Positions 41,089-54,046 of a DNA stretch of 64,000 nucleotides are shown piece after piece. The position numbers and the translations under genes are program-made. Position 1 is the first letter of the stretch, and every line of letters begins with the position of its first letter. A model generated the notes under the pieces. That model saw only the letters and a list, made by a program, of their open reading frames with translations. It did not search any database and had not been told where the DNA came from. Origin of the DNA: Cycas panzhihuaensis (Eukaryota > Cycadophyta); assembly GCA_023213395.1 (NCBI GenBank), contig CM041465.1, positions 73,663,741-73,727,740 on the forward strand. The letters are read 5' to 3'.

Positions 41089-42110
41089 CTAAAAAGGATC
41101 ATGGGAGATGTATGGTCCGGATGTTGATGACATTGCTGGAGAAGACGGCCCTACAACTGAAGGTGGTGAAGGTGGTTCTTCTGCAACTCCTTTTCCTTTT
41201 GATGCTTGATGTGGCGATTCCTGGCTATTCTCCCAAGATGGCGCTGGATTGGCGCACATTGGCACAGGATCTGAGTCAAGGATAGTGTCCTCCGGGGCTC
41301 TATTGTCAGATTCCAAAATTTTGAGTATTTCTTCAGTGTCTCCCCCCCCAAATGTTGGAATCTATACATCATATTCTTGGACATCATTGTATCTATGAGA
41401 TGGTGCTTTAGAATCAAGTTGAAGTAGTTGATCCTCTGTCTCCGCAAACACCACATCCCTAGTGATAATGATCTTCTTTAATGTTGGAATGAAGACCTTG
41501 TACCCTTTTTTGTTCATGGGGTACCCAACAAAGATGCCCTTTAAAGCTCATGATCGAGCTTATTTCTATGCTCATCAAGAATGTGAGCATAACAAGTAGA
41601 GCCAAAAATTTTGAAGTGATGGACGGTGGGGGTCTGTCCAATCCATCGTTCATTTGGAGACGGGCCGAGCTTCGATGGACTTATGTTGTTCATATAATAA
41701 ACTGCAGTATAAATAGCTTCAGCCCAAAGATATGCAGGCACATTCTTGAAGACAAGCATAGCCCGTGCCATATTCATTATGGTTCTATTAGCCCTTTCAG
41801 CAACTCCATTCTGCTGAGGGGTACCTGCAATAGTTGTTTGATGCTTGATCCTCACGACACAAGAAATCTTCGAATTCATTTGAAGTGTATTCGCCACCAT
41901 TGTCAGTCCTGAGACACTTCAGTTGATATCCGGATTCCTTCTCTGTGAGAGCCTTGAATGCCTTGAATACTGTGAATGCTTCATCTTTTGATTTGAGAAA
42001 GGTCACCCATACCTTTCGAGTGAAGTCATCAATAAATGTAATATAGTACCTCTTCCCTGTGAGAGAAGGGATAGGCATAGGCCCATAGATGTCTGAGTGT
42101 ACTAATTCAA
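41089..42110 (-). pseudogene. C4: integrase core and C-terminal linker
   Basis: 42078-41797: PIPSLTGKRYYITFIDDFTR (Asp-Asp block), VWVTFLKSKDEAFTVFKAF, LRTDNGGEYTSNEFEDF (second Asp). A frame change near 41860 leads to 41900-41541: TTIAGTPQQNGVAERANRTI (catalytic Glu), NMARAMLVFKNVPAYLWAEA, FKIFGSTCYAHI. Then a further shift and a Ser/Pro-rich linker to RT (41316-41089, LDSDPVPMCANPAPSW). All three catalytic positions are visible. The protein would insert cDNA in the nucleus; this copy is broken at two or three places. Confidence 0.83.
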
Positions 42111-43911
42111 GAGGTTGACTGGCTTTCCATTGACTCTGGGGAAATGGTCATGCTGGGATTTGGCAATAATGCAAGCTTCACATTTGAATGGCTTAGAGGA
42201 AAATCTGGGCAGACCTGGAGTAGAATGGGAGATTTCCTTAAGTTGATCAAGTTTGACGTGCCCCATGCAAGCATGCCAAAGAGCTTCTGGGGACAGCTTG
42301 GAATGAGTCAATGTGACATTATATGCAAGTTCTTCTTCGACACAGATGGGGGCAACAACTTGGTATGCAGAAGAAGACAATGTGGTTCCAGTCAGTCTAA
42401 ATAGCTTACCTTCAAGTTTCCCAATCATTACCACAGAACATGAAGGCAGGTGAATAACACTAAGAACTTGATCATTAGTCAGTGACACTCGTGTCGAATC
42501 CACGGAGACAAGTGTGGATAACGACGAAGGTTTTGTTTGAGATGGGAATATACAAGACATCTTTTAAAGTAAAATTAGGCGGGGCACAGGAGCTTCAGGC
42601 ATATAGAGCCCATGCCTTGAATAGGTTGTGTCGACTTATCAACCATGTGTACTACTCTGGTGACCTCTAAATCAAAATCCTGAAAGAAGTCTTGGTGGCA
42701 AGTCATGTGCTGGGTAGCTCCTGTGTCCATAACCCAGTCTGATGATGATGTTGATGCAGCATTTGCCTGTCCAAGTGGTCGAGGTAGTGGCAAATCAAGC
42801 TGACAAATGGTTGTGCCACAGTGTGCCTCGATGTACCTCTTAGGTCTAGAAGCAATAGATGAAGTGGATGCTTCCATGCTTTGTTGAATACGTGCCTCAA
42901 TGAGATTTGCTCCTGCAAATAAGTCATCATGACTCTCATCAACATTGTGGGCTTGATGTTGCTGTTGTTGATGACGAGGCAATTTGTTGTAGTCAATGCG
43001 GCAATCTTTTGCAAGGTGTCCTTTCCTGTTACACCTTTGACACATGGGAGCATTGTTGTTTGACTGTCTCTGATTGACGGTCTTTTGACTATTGTTTTGC
43101 TGCTGACCTTGTTTTTGCCTTTGATGTTGTCCCTATTGCTTTCCCCTGCCTCTTCCGCGACCTCTTCTTCCTCCGCGTGAAGATTGACCTTGCTGTTTGG
43201 TGTAGTATACTTCCTCATCCATGTCAGCTTCAAAGGCTGCATTAGGAGTTGAATCTGAAAGTGGGAAGCTAGTAGTGAAGGTCTTGTCATGTTCAATAAA
43301 CTTCTCAGCTAATACTTCGAAGTTGAGGGTCTTGATGTGCGGATGATCAAGATTTCCCTAACAGGTTCTTATAATCAGGAACATGCAGACTGGATTGAAT
43401 TAGGAAGGCCCAAGTTATGCATTGGGTCTTAAAATCCCTATCAATGGCCTGTTTAATGGGGCAAAGAGCATTGATGGTTTCATGTGCTCGCCCTTTCCAC
43501 ATTCGCATCTTGTTCATCTTCAATACCATATGAACAAACTCCAAGTCTGATCGAGTATCGAAGTTTCTTTTGAGGACTTCGAGGACCTTGAAGGCAGTGT
43601 CATGCTGCGTGTCATCGATCAGGTTGTGCAAGGAGTAATCTGTAACTAGCAGGATCCCTGCTCTAATCTTTTGGTCTTCAATGATCCACTGTCGTCGTTG
43701 CGGATTATGAGCAGGAGGAGCTAGAGGTGTGCCACCACTCTGCGGTGTGGTGTTGGTCGCAGGTACTATCGGGGTTCGCTCCAAGTGGTCCAGCCAGAGT
43801 CCCTCATACTTGGCTGCATTCTTAACTCCCGTGAACCATAGATCCCAGTTCTCCTTCCGTTTTAGCATACAGTTCACATTCTGCTTGAAGTTGGTCGACA
43901 TGGTGGTGTGA
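42102..43911 (-). pseudogene. C4: gag, protease and pre-integrase
   Basis: Gag starts at 43901, MSTNFKQNVNCMLKRKENWD then LWFTGVKNAAKYEGLW, with LEVLKRNFDTRSDLEFVHMV and MRMWKGRAHETINALC, ending LLGKS at 43347; a frame change follows. 43045-42575 carries one zinc knuckle, CQRCNRKGHLAKDC, and the protease WVMDTGATQHMT (DTG active site, intact). 42560-42102 carries the pre-integrase LWHACMGHVKLDQLKEI and zinc pair CEACIIAKSQHDH. The single knuckle and DTG protease separate this lineage from C1/C2/C6, which have two knuckles and DSG-type sites. Confidence 0.83.
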
Positions 43912-46029
43912 AAAGATGAATAAGAGTGATGTATATAAATGTGTAGGAAAATGCACTAAGTAGAATAAGGTGGAGTCACTGACACTTGTGACAAGTCTAC
44001 CTGACGCAGCACGGAATAATGAAGTAATACAATGTAAGATGTGGAAGCAAAGAGATCACAAATAAGTATGTGATGTAAGTGATCTAATCAAGATAAGTGA
44101 GAAGGCCTATATAGAAGTCGGCATGTGGGTGCACACAACTAATGACCAAAGTGATGTAGGATGTGTAACAAACCCAAACCTCTAACTTGTGTCCAAAGTA
44201 GGTGAGGTGTCGATGCCTAAGGGGGCTTCTAGTATACATAATTAATGACCTTCACCCGCGATACCCGCACCGTTCCTTGGTGATGAAATCCAAGTAAACG
44301 TGGAGCCCAGGTACTGCCGATCCTCACCCAGTTCACCAATGAGCAACGATATACTCTCCGAAGAGACGTACGTGCATGTCCCACGGCTATGACGGATATT
44401 GGCCCAGCTAAATTAATTATCTGGATTAAGGGTTTTCAGTTTTTCCGGATGGTTATCAGGATAATCCCTGATTAGAGGCCGTAGGTATGGCTAACTTGTC
44501 CCTCCACCACTATACCGATTATGACCAGACCCAGTATGAAACTCACACCTCCCCTAGGGCCTAGACTTCGGCCAACCTTGGTCTATTTCAACCAAGGCGA
44601 GTATGCGCACAAGTCAAGAACTGGCGGTATAAAGTCGTCGAGATGAGTTGATTTTAAGGAAAGTGCTCTTGTTCTCGAATGTCATGTAAAAATAACTGAA
44701 AACTGGATGTAAATGAATGTAAATGCTCCACTTAAATGTTGTTGCCATGTCCAAGTGTAGTGATGACGTGTCCACCTAGTGCCTAAATGGCACTCAATGA
44801 GGTCTCCAAGTGCATGCAACTATTAAAATCATACACATGATGAGTCAAATCATCGGATATTGCTCCGATCCAGATGATTGGCTTTACAAAGGATTTAAGT
44901 ACCTTGTTCTTTTTACAAAATGGCCAAAATAGGCCTCCAAAAGCCACAAAGGCTATAAATATCTATAAAAAATCCCTTTTACATACAATAATTTTTTCTT
45001 TTCTTTTTTTTTTTTTTAATGAAGGGGAAAAAAACTAAAAATTTGAGAAATTCAATTATGCTGAAAAATTAAATTTTCAGCAAGCTAAGTCTGCTATTGG
45101 GCAGACTGTACCATCTATTGTACTGCTATATGGCACAAATTTCAAAAAATTTTGAAAAAATTAAAAATTTCCAGATTTTCTGCCTTTCACCTACACTTTA
45201 CAAATGTACAAAAATTTTTGAAAAATCTTATCAAAAACAGGCAAAAAAACCAGTTTTAACTCGCGGCCAAAATGTACTTAGAAACCTAAAAATTGTCATA
45301 ACTTTTCAACGGAGCATTGGATTCATGTGAGACCTGTCCCAAATGATAGATCGGGACGAGGAGATCCAAAAACATGTATTACAGTAGGAAAAACTCCTTA
45401 GATTTTTCTAGATCTGAGATTTTTAAATTTGGAGAATGGCTGCAAAAACAGACTGTTTGACCCCTTTAAACTCAAAATCTTGCGTCACTCTAGTAGACAA
45501 AAATGCTTAGGAGGCCAAGACACACCTACTGGTGAAATTTTGTGTGATTCTGGGCACTTTGAATTTTTGGCCGTACCGTTGTACAGAAATCCGTACAGTG
45601 TTCGTACAATTTGATTTTATACTTTAAAATCTGCCTCTAATCAATGAGAGTCACTGATTTCTTCTTCTGCAACCTTGAAATCTAACTTTTGCTGAAAAAA
45701 AAGGGCCAAAAATAGGCCAAAATGCCAGATTTGGGACTCAAAAAGATGGCTGAAATTGCTATCAGCTGAGCAATTCTTGTGTTCCTTTAGACCTGCAAAT
45801 AGGTTGCTTTTAAGCAGCCACACTCCTTCCTCTTATCTGCAGAAATAAAATAGTACAACAACATACAATTTTGTACTAAAAATCTGCTATAAAAAGAGCT
45901 TTAAAAAATGGATTTAAAAAAAATCTCAACTGTTCACTTCACATGAATGGTTCACTTCACATGAATGGTGAAGAAGAGGAGAACATAGCTTGCAATCTCC
46001 TTGCAAGTGAGTGTGGCACTAGGATCCAC
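43912..46029 (-). other. C4: 2.1-kb leader
   Basis: No credible coding sequence. It contains CT-rich and A-rich stretches and a perfect 18-bp tandem copy of TTCACTTCACATGAATGG (45933-45968). The length is unusual for a copia leader, so an unrecognised insertion is possible. Confidence 0.4.
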
Positions 46030-46048
46030 CCAATGGCTCTGATACCAC
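46030..46048 (-). other. C4: primer-binding site
   Basis: Reverse strand AGTGGTATCAGAGCC after ...CCTGTGACA, an initiator-Met type site next to a CA-ending LTR terminus. Confidence 0.7.
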
Positions 46049-47486
46049 TTGTCACAGGTTGCCATTACACCAAAAGCCCTGGGGTGATTTGGGAAGAGGA
46101 CTTCCTTGTGATAGTTAGCGTCATGCGCTCCAACACTATGAAAGATCCTCAAATTCTTTTCTTTTATCATCTATCAACAATATTAGAGGATCCTAGTTAA
46201 TAATAGTCTATTGATAATATATTGTGATCTTGCCCATCTTTTATGGCATGTGTTCTTAATGTTATGCATGTATAAATCTAATGTGCTACAAGGGAGAAAG
46301 GTATACAAATAAGTTGAATATTATTGATACAATCATGTTTACTAGGTAGGAGCTATCCAATCCCTAGCCCAAGTAACAAAAACTAGTGATGAGCCCTCAT
46401 TTCTGGAAGGCCAACTACCTCTTGCTCAATATCAATTACTCTCCTAGCAATCCAAGTCAAAACATGATCCATAGATGAGGAAAGGCTCATAGGAGGGTCT
46501 CAACAACATAGTAAGGCTAGTTACATAAAAGGGAAAATGTTGAACCATATTGCACATAGGATAAGGAGTTGAATTAGATTGTATAAATGTGTAACTAGAG
46601 ACTATTAGAACATCAAGCATATAAAATATTACTAGACTAACAATTTTTATTCATCCTTTAATAAAGCAATCAAGAAATATCTTAGATGAATGACTACATT
46701 CAATACTCGTGTATCTCAATTTGTCCCCTTACATAACTTAGATTTATGTTTCAAAATCTTAAGAAGGCACAATATAAAGACCTAAATGCAACCACAAGAA
46801 CTTGCATCAAAGATTTTCAAAAACATGTTAATTTTGTTGATTGGCACCATTGTTACAATTCCTTGCATAAATCAACATTTACTAAACACAAGCAACTACG
46901 TACCTTTGCAATGTGATGCCCAGCTACGTCCTTGTCCATTACCAATACAAGTCTTCGAGCAACAGGTGCTCTTAGCAACTGACTAAGTATAACTTCTTTA
47001 TTTGAATTTTGCACACCCTACAAAAATGCAATTCAACAAAACACCAAATGTCAACTAATGCGCTCTAAAGTTTTCCCCCAAAGATAGAAAGTTATTGATG
47101 ACGATGAACGAAGAATATATCAAAAAGGAATTGTAATGTGAAACCAAGAAAAAAATTAAATGATTACTAGAAGAATATACAATAATACCACCAACAAGTC
47201 AAACAATTGGGGCCAAAAAAGAAGATTTCCATACTGAAATAACAGCACTAACTTAATCACCAAAGGTGGAAATAAGAAATTCTACAATTGATCCTATACT
47301 AAAGGGTCCAACATCTTCTCAAGAATTCCTTGTAGGGGGTAGCAAATACTATTAGAATTAATGTTTACTGAAGTCATAACTTAATGTTATGAATCCTAGT
47401 GATAAGGTGACTTCTTGAGGGATTACTCAACAAGAGCCATATGAGTTACCAAAGTCCTTAATGGCTGTATGGCACATGTTAGGGTA
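46049..47486. other. No identifiable gene; part of a C4 LTR at left
   Basis: The first few hundred bases should be the C4 5' LTR, but no start could be set. The rest is AT-rich with no open frame or repeat I can recognise. Confidence 0.5.
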
Positions 47487-47491
47487 GTTAC

Positions 47492-47828
47492 TGTTAAAAT
47501 GTTTAATAAAGATCATTCAATATTACATCATGAACATAATGGAAATATCATTAACTCATAATCAGAATGACTACATCATAATGACACCACAACAAAGGCT
47601 TCACAATAATCTCCATCTTGACTCAATGTGCTTTACTCTACCTCACTCATATATTTATACACCACAAGTGAGAATATGTAGGATGAGGTGTGGTACATGT
47701 GGGACAATCAACCTCTAACACAACTAATAACATAACACCTATTAATTGACCAACAACCTATAGACCACCTACTTGCACAAATGTGCATTACAATAATATT
47801 ATAATATGTGACCCTCTAAAGTCCAACA
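47492..47828 (-). repeat. C5 3' LTR
   Basis: 337 bp; reverse strand starts TGTTGGACTTTAGAGGGTCA. Shares nearly all of GAATATGTAGGATGAGGTGT and neighbouring sequence with the 5' copy. Confidence 0.88.
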
Positions 47829-48962
47829 CCTCGCCTTAATGCATATTTGGGGATTCCTTGAATTTGCAACGTCTTGTTCTTGAAATTTTCTTGAAGATAA
47901 TGTCTTTAGTTTGATCTTTAGCTTCGCATCTGTAATGATGTCCTTGAAGTAGTCCTCGAGAGTAATGGTCCTTGAACTTGACATTGTTCATTCTGATGTG
48001 CAACATTGAATCCATCATACAAAAGATATAGTAGATCATAGTTGGTCGAACTTGAACTTGATGTAGATCTTGTAATCATCAAAAGCATCTTAAAATTCGA
48101 AGTGTATATAAAGTATGTCTTTAGCCACTGTTTCAATCACAACCTGTTTGTCTTCATTTTCTTCAACATATAAACAATCAACATTAGTTGAGTCAAACAT
48201 CAAGATCTAAAGATAGGACATCAAAAGAAGAATCAACATCACTTGAAACATCTAAGAATTGTGCATCAACATCCTGTATGAATTCTTCTTCTTGACTAGC
48301 ATATCCAACAACTATTCCTTCAGCTTTTGGAGCAAAGTCTTCAATAACTTGTGAACAATTCGAATTTGAACCAATACTCGAACCATTGCTTGAACTTAAA
48401 TTAATAGATCGAAATGACTCACCAGACTTATCTTCAATATGACAATCAGATTCAAATTCATTTTCCTTAATAAGAACATCTAGAGAAACTTTGATTTGTT
48501 GGTCATAATCAATAGTTTCATTAATATCCACAATTTCTGCATCAATATCTTGACATACCTTTTCATTCGTATCAATAGTACTTTCTTTTTTACTATATCA
48601 CAGCCATTAATAGTTTTGTTTGCATTTTCAAGAACTTCTTGTACCTCTTCAGGAGTCTTTTCATATACATCCTTCAAAAGATTTCAAGCTTCTTTAGCAG
48701 TACCAACATTATGAATTGCAAGGATAAGAAAATGGTAGGAAGGAGGAAGCTTATCTTTATTTAATGCAGCAAGCATAACATCAATTATTGTTTTATTCTT
48801 CTTCCTAAAATTTTTTTCCCTTTCCACATCAATTAATGCATCATAACTATCAATGATGATTTTCCATAATTTTATGTACATGAATATGCTTTCCATTTTG
48901 ATTGCCCAAAATCGATAATTTGTTCTTGTGTACCTAGGTAAGGGAAAATGAAAGTCTTTCAA
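47829..48962 (-). pseudogene. C5: gag start with acidic Ser-rich extension
   Basis: Starts at 48962: MKDFHFPLPRYTRTNYRFWA then IKMESIFMYIKLWKII, a copia-type gag N-terminus, then KLPPSYHFLILAIHNVGTAK, a stop, and LLKDVYEKTPEEVQEVLENA. A frame change near 48530 leads into an acidic Ser-rich stretch of about 110 codons (ESDCHIEDKSGESFRSINLS; SSDVDSSFDVLSLDLDV), followed by a short tail near the LTR. No zinc knuckle is visible. The acidic part matches no retrotransposon domain I know; it occupies the place where pol would start. Confidence 0.6.
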
Positions 48963-51191
48963 GTACTATTCATTCTTTTTAGGTACATAAATGATGATGT
49001 CATCCAAGTCTATGATTGTCAGAATGAGTTGATCAAGAGTGCATCACACAAAATTCATCATCCACTTCAAACTAAAATAACTCTATCAAATCAATAGCAA
49101 AATACCTTAAATTGCATTCCAGACTATAGTACATTGAATGAGGGTTTCGACAGTTTAGACGGTTTGAGAATCGGATGCTTAGTTGAAGAGATATTGCGAA
49201 AATTATGAAGCGACCTCCTTATGAAAAACCAATTAAGGTCATTAAGACTTTATCCCCTTTGATGGATTAGCAATAGGTCATATTAAGACTGCATAAGACT
49301 AGGGGTTCAATTGCTAGGGGGTTAACGGACTTCAAATCACATTCCAATCTTGTTAAACCTAATTTTGACTTTGGAAGAAGTACCAAATCCACCTTATTCC
49401 TATTCTGGGTCTATAGAATTCAAGATGTGTTTCAATTTGATTAAATTTGTCTCATGACTTAGAAAAAATAATAATTCTAGAAAAATACCTCTGCGTTTGC
49501 AAATTTTCCAATCAAATTTGATGCTTAGATCTTCATTGATTTCATTTGCAGAGTTTCTTTTCTTTGAGCAAGACAAATCTAGCTACCTTTCATGGGATTA
49601 GTGGGTGCATCTCCTTCCTTTCGTGCAAGATCACGATCATAGTGACGAATCTGTTCAACTATGGCGTACATTCCAGATCATCATCTGGCTACTCTAGCAC
49701 TTGAGATCTTATTCAATTGGAAGTAATGACAGCCCAGGGATAAATGCTAGCAGCTTATCATCCGAGGTGCATCTCTACGTTGTATTTTTCCGCCTTTGTA
49801 TACAAGCATACAACCTTCATCTCTGTGTTAACTCTCTATATGCATGCAAGCTTTGTCTCTAATCACTGATGGTTGAAGGTTTTCTACAAGGCTTTCCTAT
49901 GGAGATTTCGCCCATTTCTACTCCACGTCATCTCTAGTTTTCATTTGTTTCATTAATTATATGCTCCTTCATTGCCTAGGGTTTGATAACCCACACCTGA
50001 TCTCTTTCTTTGCTACTTCTATCACACAATCTTCATCTTTCCAATTCATGATTGCGTTGTTTTCCACAGTGTTGAATTTATAGGCATCGCGGAAGAGGAA
50101 ACAAGTCCAACAAGGTTTGAACATACAGATCTCGGGTCCTGTGGACAATCTCTACAGCTGAATGACATCTCCAAATAGACCTCGTCATCCATGATCGGGC
50201 CCCCTCTCTTATCACAGTTGAGTATAGGTTGGGTAGCCCTAATCAATCTCTGTTCAGATGGCTCCTTTCTAGCTAGTCACGCAGGGGTTCTTCATGGCAA
50301 GTTTCCTATACATGGCAGTCTTTTGCTTTGATGGGTGCTTCTCTTCTTTAATAGATGCCTCTCTTCACAGCTATGACTAGCATGGTCTGTGGTCTCCTCT
50401 TTCTTCACACAGAGTTCTAATAGCTATTGACAATAAGCAAACAACTATTGACGAGCAGCCCTTCACACAGGCACCTAACTAGGTTCTTTATAGACAAATC
50501 TCCAACACAGAAGTAGACAACACCCTCCTTGCGTCAATTCTTTCTATGGTCAAGCAGCCACCTGAATCTTCTCCTTACTACATATTGCACAGGCTTCAGT
50601 TCATTCTCACTTAATCTTTCATAATGAGTGAGCATCCTCCTCTACAATCTACTTCAATACTTCATAGGGTTTATCCATGCAACAACTAGGGTTATATAGA
50701 AGTGGCTAACTTCTCTATGCATGCAGGGTTTATTCATGACAGAATTTTCTCCATGGGAAATAATTTCACATAAACTTGGTAATTGACTTCAACTTCATCA
50801 ATCAAATCCTCAATATTTTTCAACACAAACCCTAGTGGGTGTTTATAGGTACCAAACCTTCACTTCCACCATACACAGAATTCAATGACCAACAAATTCA
50901 GATTTATTCATATGTCATCACTTTTCAACTTCGCAAATTCACACCAACCAACTTCTTTATACGGTTAACTCGTAAACCCTAACACAAAGTAAGTGAACAA
51001 TATTACCCAATAATAATTCTTATCTTACATCAATCACGGTCACTGGCTTGGCACAACTTGCAATAAGAATGGCCTTAGGGTTTCACCTTCTACAAGCATA
51101 ACCTTAATCTGACAATTAGCTTTATGGAGCCACCTCCACTCACGTTAATAAATTGGTGAACCTGCAAAACGTTGAGCTTGACAACCGACCT
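48963..51191 (-). other. C5: 2.2-kb leader without genes
   Basis: Non-coding between the primer site and gag. No open frame with known similarity. Long leaders are common in non-autonomous LTR elements. Confidence 0.5.
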
Positions 51192-51203
51192 GCTATGATA
51201 CCA
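51192..51203 (-). other. C5: primer-binding site
   Basis: Reverse strand TGGTATCATAGC, initiator-Met type with one G-to-T change, directly next to the LTR. Confidence 0.8.
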
Positions 51204-51556
51204 TGTTACAATATTTAATAGTGATAATTCAATATCAAGGACACTGAAACAAGCATCATGAACATAATGGAAATATCATTAACTCATAATTAAAAAGTCT
51301 ACATCATAATGACACCCCAACAAAGATTTCACAATAATCTCCATCTTGACTTAATGTGCTCTACTCTACCTCACTCACATATTTATACACTACAAGTGAG
51401 AATATGTAGGATGAGGTGTGGTAAATGTGGGACCATCAACCTCTAACACAACGAATGACATAACACCTATTAATTGACCAATAACCTATAGAACACCTAC
51501 TTGCACAAATGTGCATTACAATAATATTATAATATGTGACCCTCTAAAGTCTAACA
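51204..51556 (-). repeat. C5 5' LTR
   Basis: 353 bp; reverse strand TGTTAGACTTTAGAGGGTCA...ATATTGTAACA. Differs from the 3' copy by scattered substitutions and a small indel, so the insertion is moderately old. Confidence 0.88.
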
Positions 51557-51723
51557 ATTACTAGTCCAATGGCAGTTACTCATCCATCATGTGTATTTAT
51601 ATGTCCCATACTTTGTATCAAGTATTGAGAGTTAATGAAAATTTTGAAGGTAGGCTAACTCTATTAGATAAACTGTATTTGTTGTTTTGTTATTGGCTCA
51701 TGATTCCTCACATTTGGTATCAA

Positions 51724-52483
51724 TGTTGACTTCTCAATGCCCTTATGAGAATGCACTTGTCAAAGGTTTTCTACTATAGTCTAGGTTGTGCTCATGGTCA
51801 ACATATAGGTCACTATCTCATAACATGCCTCATAAGCCAATATAAACTAAATCACATCATATTATCAGACATTCATCATTACATAAATAGTAAAAACATA
51901 GAAGACCTAAGTTCCTCGTAACTCTGGTATTTTATTAAACAAAATCACTATTTTACATCACATTTCCATACAAAATTGTACGTACCCCACTTGGTTGGTC
52001 ACTCGTACTAGACCAAGTCCCAAAGAATTCACTGAGCTTAACTCTCACATCGAAATGGCTGTGTATGTTTTAATAGGATATGTGTGCCTGTTGGGGAATG
52101 GTTGTGATAAAAATTTATAACCACTCCTTTTCCATAATGCATGCCTTTTGATAATTAAACCTTGGGTTAACCATTGTGTCTATTGGTCATTTGTACGTGC
52201 ATTCGTATGATTCTGTCCATGTGGCTTGCTTCTATCTCAAGTGTTCCACATCCATTCCCTGTGCATTTTGCGTCTATCCCTTGTGTTCCATGTCTATTGT
52301 GCATTCTTGCGATGAAATGCACAGTGTTCTGTGTGCATTGTTTAATCATTCTTGCTTCTAAGTCTTGTGTCCCTCATCTTGAATGCTTGTTGGATAATTC
52401 TCTTGCATTTATTAGTCATATTAAACCTTAGTCATCATACGTTCCCTCCTTTGGGCACACAGGTCTCCAATTTGACCCAAACA
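51724..52483 (-). repeat. E4 3' LTR
   Basis: 760 bp; reverse strand starts TGTTTGGGTCAAATTGG after the conserved GACCCAGGATAGA block and ends GAAGTCAACA at 51724. Contains a GTTTATAACC/GGTTGTGATA-like region where E1/E2 have the palindrome. 51557-51723 between C5 and this LTR holds nothing recognised. Confidence 0.75.
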
Positions 52484-53205
52484 TCTATCCTGGGTCAACA
52501 AACATAGTTGAGCATCCTTGCTTAAAATTCAAATTTTCAAAATTTTGTATTCTCCTCCTCCCCCTCTAAATTAGGACTTCTCTTGCAGTTCTAGGTCTAC
52601 TGCTGGCTCATTTGCTTGTAGCAAATTCTTCATTAATTTGTGTTTAAGTAGCTATAATGGCATCTTTCTCTTTTAGCTTCTCCTGCAAGTTTGTAATCTC
52701 TACTTTATACCCTTGTTTCATTCCTTCCAGGAGTTCAACAATCTATTTACCCTTGCCTTCCAAGGGTGCAGAGTAGAACCCTCTCTGGTTCTATAACTAA
52801 CATGTATGGGGGCTCCATCTCCTATTCTTCCAATGAAGGTGTTAATTCTTTTTCAGACTATTCTTGTCTCTGCTTGGTACTCTTCTTACTTACTTTGGTC
52901 ATAAAGGAAAAGAAATTCCAAGCTTGTGCTGAGTCCATTTTAAGATTTTACCCATTTCAACCCTAACTTGCCTCTTTATTGCTTGATCTTAAGTGGTATT
53001 AGGCATTATATTTATCCATTTCTTCATTGCAGATTCTCTTGGACAAATTGGTATGTGTGGTGATTTGACATCTAGACATTGTTGAAATAATATGGCCAAT
53101 AAGAGTGATGGGTGTCTAAAGGGATGAGTTTGCAACTCTCCTAAATGTTGCTCCATGTTGCTTGCTAAAAAAACATACTAGTTCATCCAAACCCCATCAT
53201 GAACC
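52484..53205 (-). pseudogene. E4: ORF3 C-terminal part and 3' stem-loop
   Basis: Reverse strand: near 52505 the family 3' block AAGCAAGGATGCTCAAC (stem weakened by one change), then upstream of it ORF3 codons GMKQGYKVEITNLQEKLKEK and DAIIAT, aligning with MEEGYKAEIAALQEKLKEKDAIIAT in E1. The coiled coil is therefore conserved in a third, diverged copy. The middle of ORF3 is interrupted at 53205 by C6. Confidence 0.72.
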
Positions 53206-53421
53206 TGTTGAAGTATAATGTTTTATCTAGGAAAGAAAAGGGGGTCATGTTAGACCCACCATTAATGTACTCATAAGATCATGCCACTTGGCAGTATCTG
53301 AGTGATCGGTTACATTAGTGGTTGTAACCATCACATCACTATTATATACTTAAGCAGATTGAATCTCAATAAACAAGTGTACATTCTTTCCTCTGCTTAG
53401 TTCCGCTCTGTTTTTTCAACA
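53206..53421 (+). repeat. C6 5' LTR
   Basis: TGTTGAAGTATAATG...GTTTTTTCAACA, 216 bp, with inverted ends TGTTGAA/TTCAACA. TATTATATACTTAAG near 53340 is a TATA-like promoter word and CAATAAAC near 53368 a polyadenylation-like signal. Confidence 0.95.
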
Positions 53422-53437
53422 TGGTATCAGAGCGGTC
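53422..53437 (+). other. C6: primer-binding site
   Basis: TGGTATCAGAGCGGTC directly after the LTR, complementary to initiator tRNA-Met. 53438-54046 is non-coding leader. Confidence 0.92.
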
Positions 53438-54046
53438 GCCAAGTGATAATTTTGAAAGGATTCTTACATTTGCCGGTTCTATCAAGTGTTGAAGGCGGTT
53501 AGATCAATCATTGTCATTATTTCTACGTAAATGCGAATTGTATGCGGAATTATGCGAACATGCTGGGCGTCATTTTCAACGATGATGGCGGATCGCGGCG
53601 AAATTTTGTGGGGAAGTAGATCGAAGCACGCCGAACACATTTCTCTTCTGGAGTGAAGCAATCTGAGGTCGTTTTCAGCCCGAATCGAGCCCGAACCGAT
53701 CCAGCGTTTTGGAGAAACGAGCAAAATCTCATCGATTTTCTCAAAACCGGGTATTTACGGTCCAAAATCCTTCCCTCGTAAATACATTTAATTTGCATCC
53801 AAAATCGAAGATTTATTTTCAGATTTTCCATGATTTTCTTCAAAATCGATTTTACGCCTAATAGCCATTTTTTCTTACGGGCCGTTTTCTCCGTTTGAAA
53901 AGTCCTTTCAAAAACCGACTTGGATCCACATAGGCAACTTGAAAACCTACATTTTGAGGTATATTTTGTTTAGGCCGTACACCTAGGGTTTTGTCGAAAT
54001 CCGTCTGTGCCGTCTGGCCCTAAATCAGTTTTTTCATTGAAAAATC

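Larger units (their letters stand above)
39390..46048 (-). mobile_element. C4: Ty1/copia element, near-complete coding region
   Basis: A minus-strand copia element of a different lineage from C1/C6. All domains occur in order from gag (43901) to RNase H (39390), with a Met-type primer site at 46030-46047 and a 2.1-kb leader (43912-46029). No domain is missing, but frame changes occur about every 400-700 bp. LTRs could not be paired, so outer limits are approximate. Confidence 0.78.
47492..51556 (-). mobile_element. C5: gag-only copia-type element
   Basis: Two LTRs (47492-47828, 51204-51556) in direct orientation with TG...CA ends flank 3.4 kb. Flanks are GTTAC (47487-47491) and ATTAC (51557-51561), a 5-bp duplication with one change. 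A Met-type primer site and a purine tract (AAGGCGAGG next to 47828) show minus orientation. The interior encodes a copia-type gag start and an acidic region but no protease, integrase, RT or RNase H, so it depends on another element for movement. Confidence 0.82.

Noticed and set aside
48963-51191. A host gene inside the C5 leader.
   Set aside because: Only short frames without motifs; the stretch is bounded by C5's own primer site and gag.
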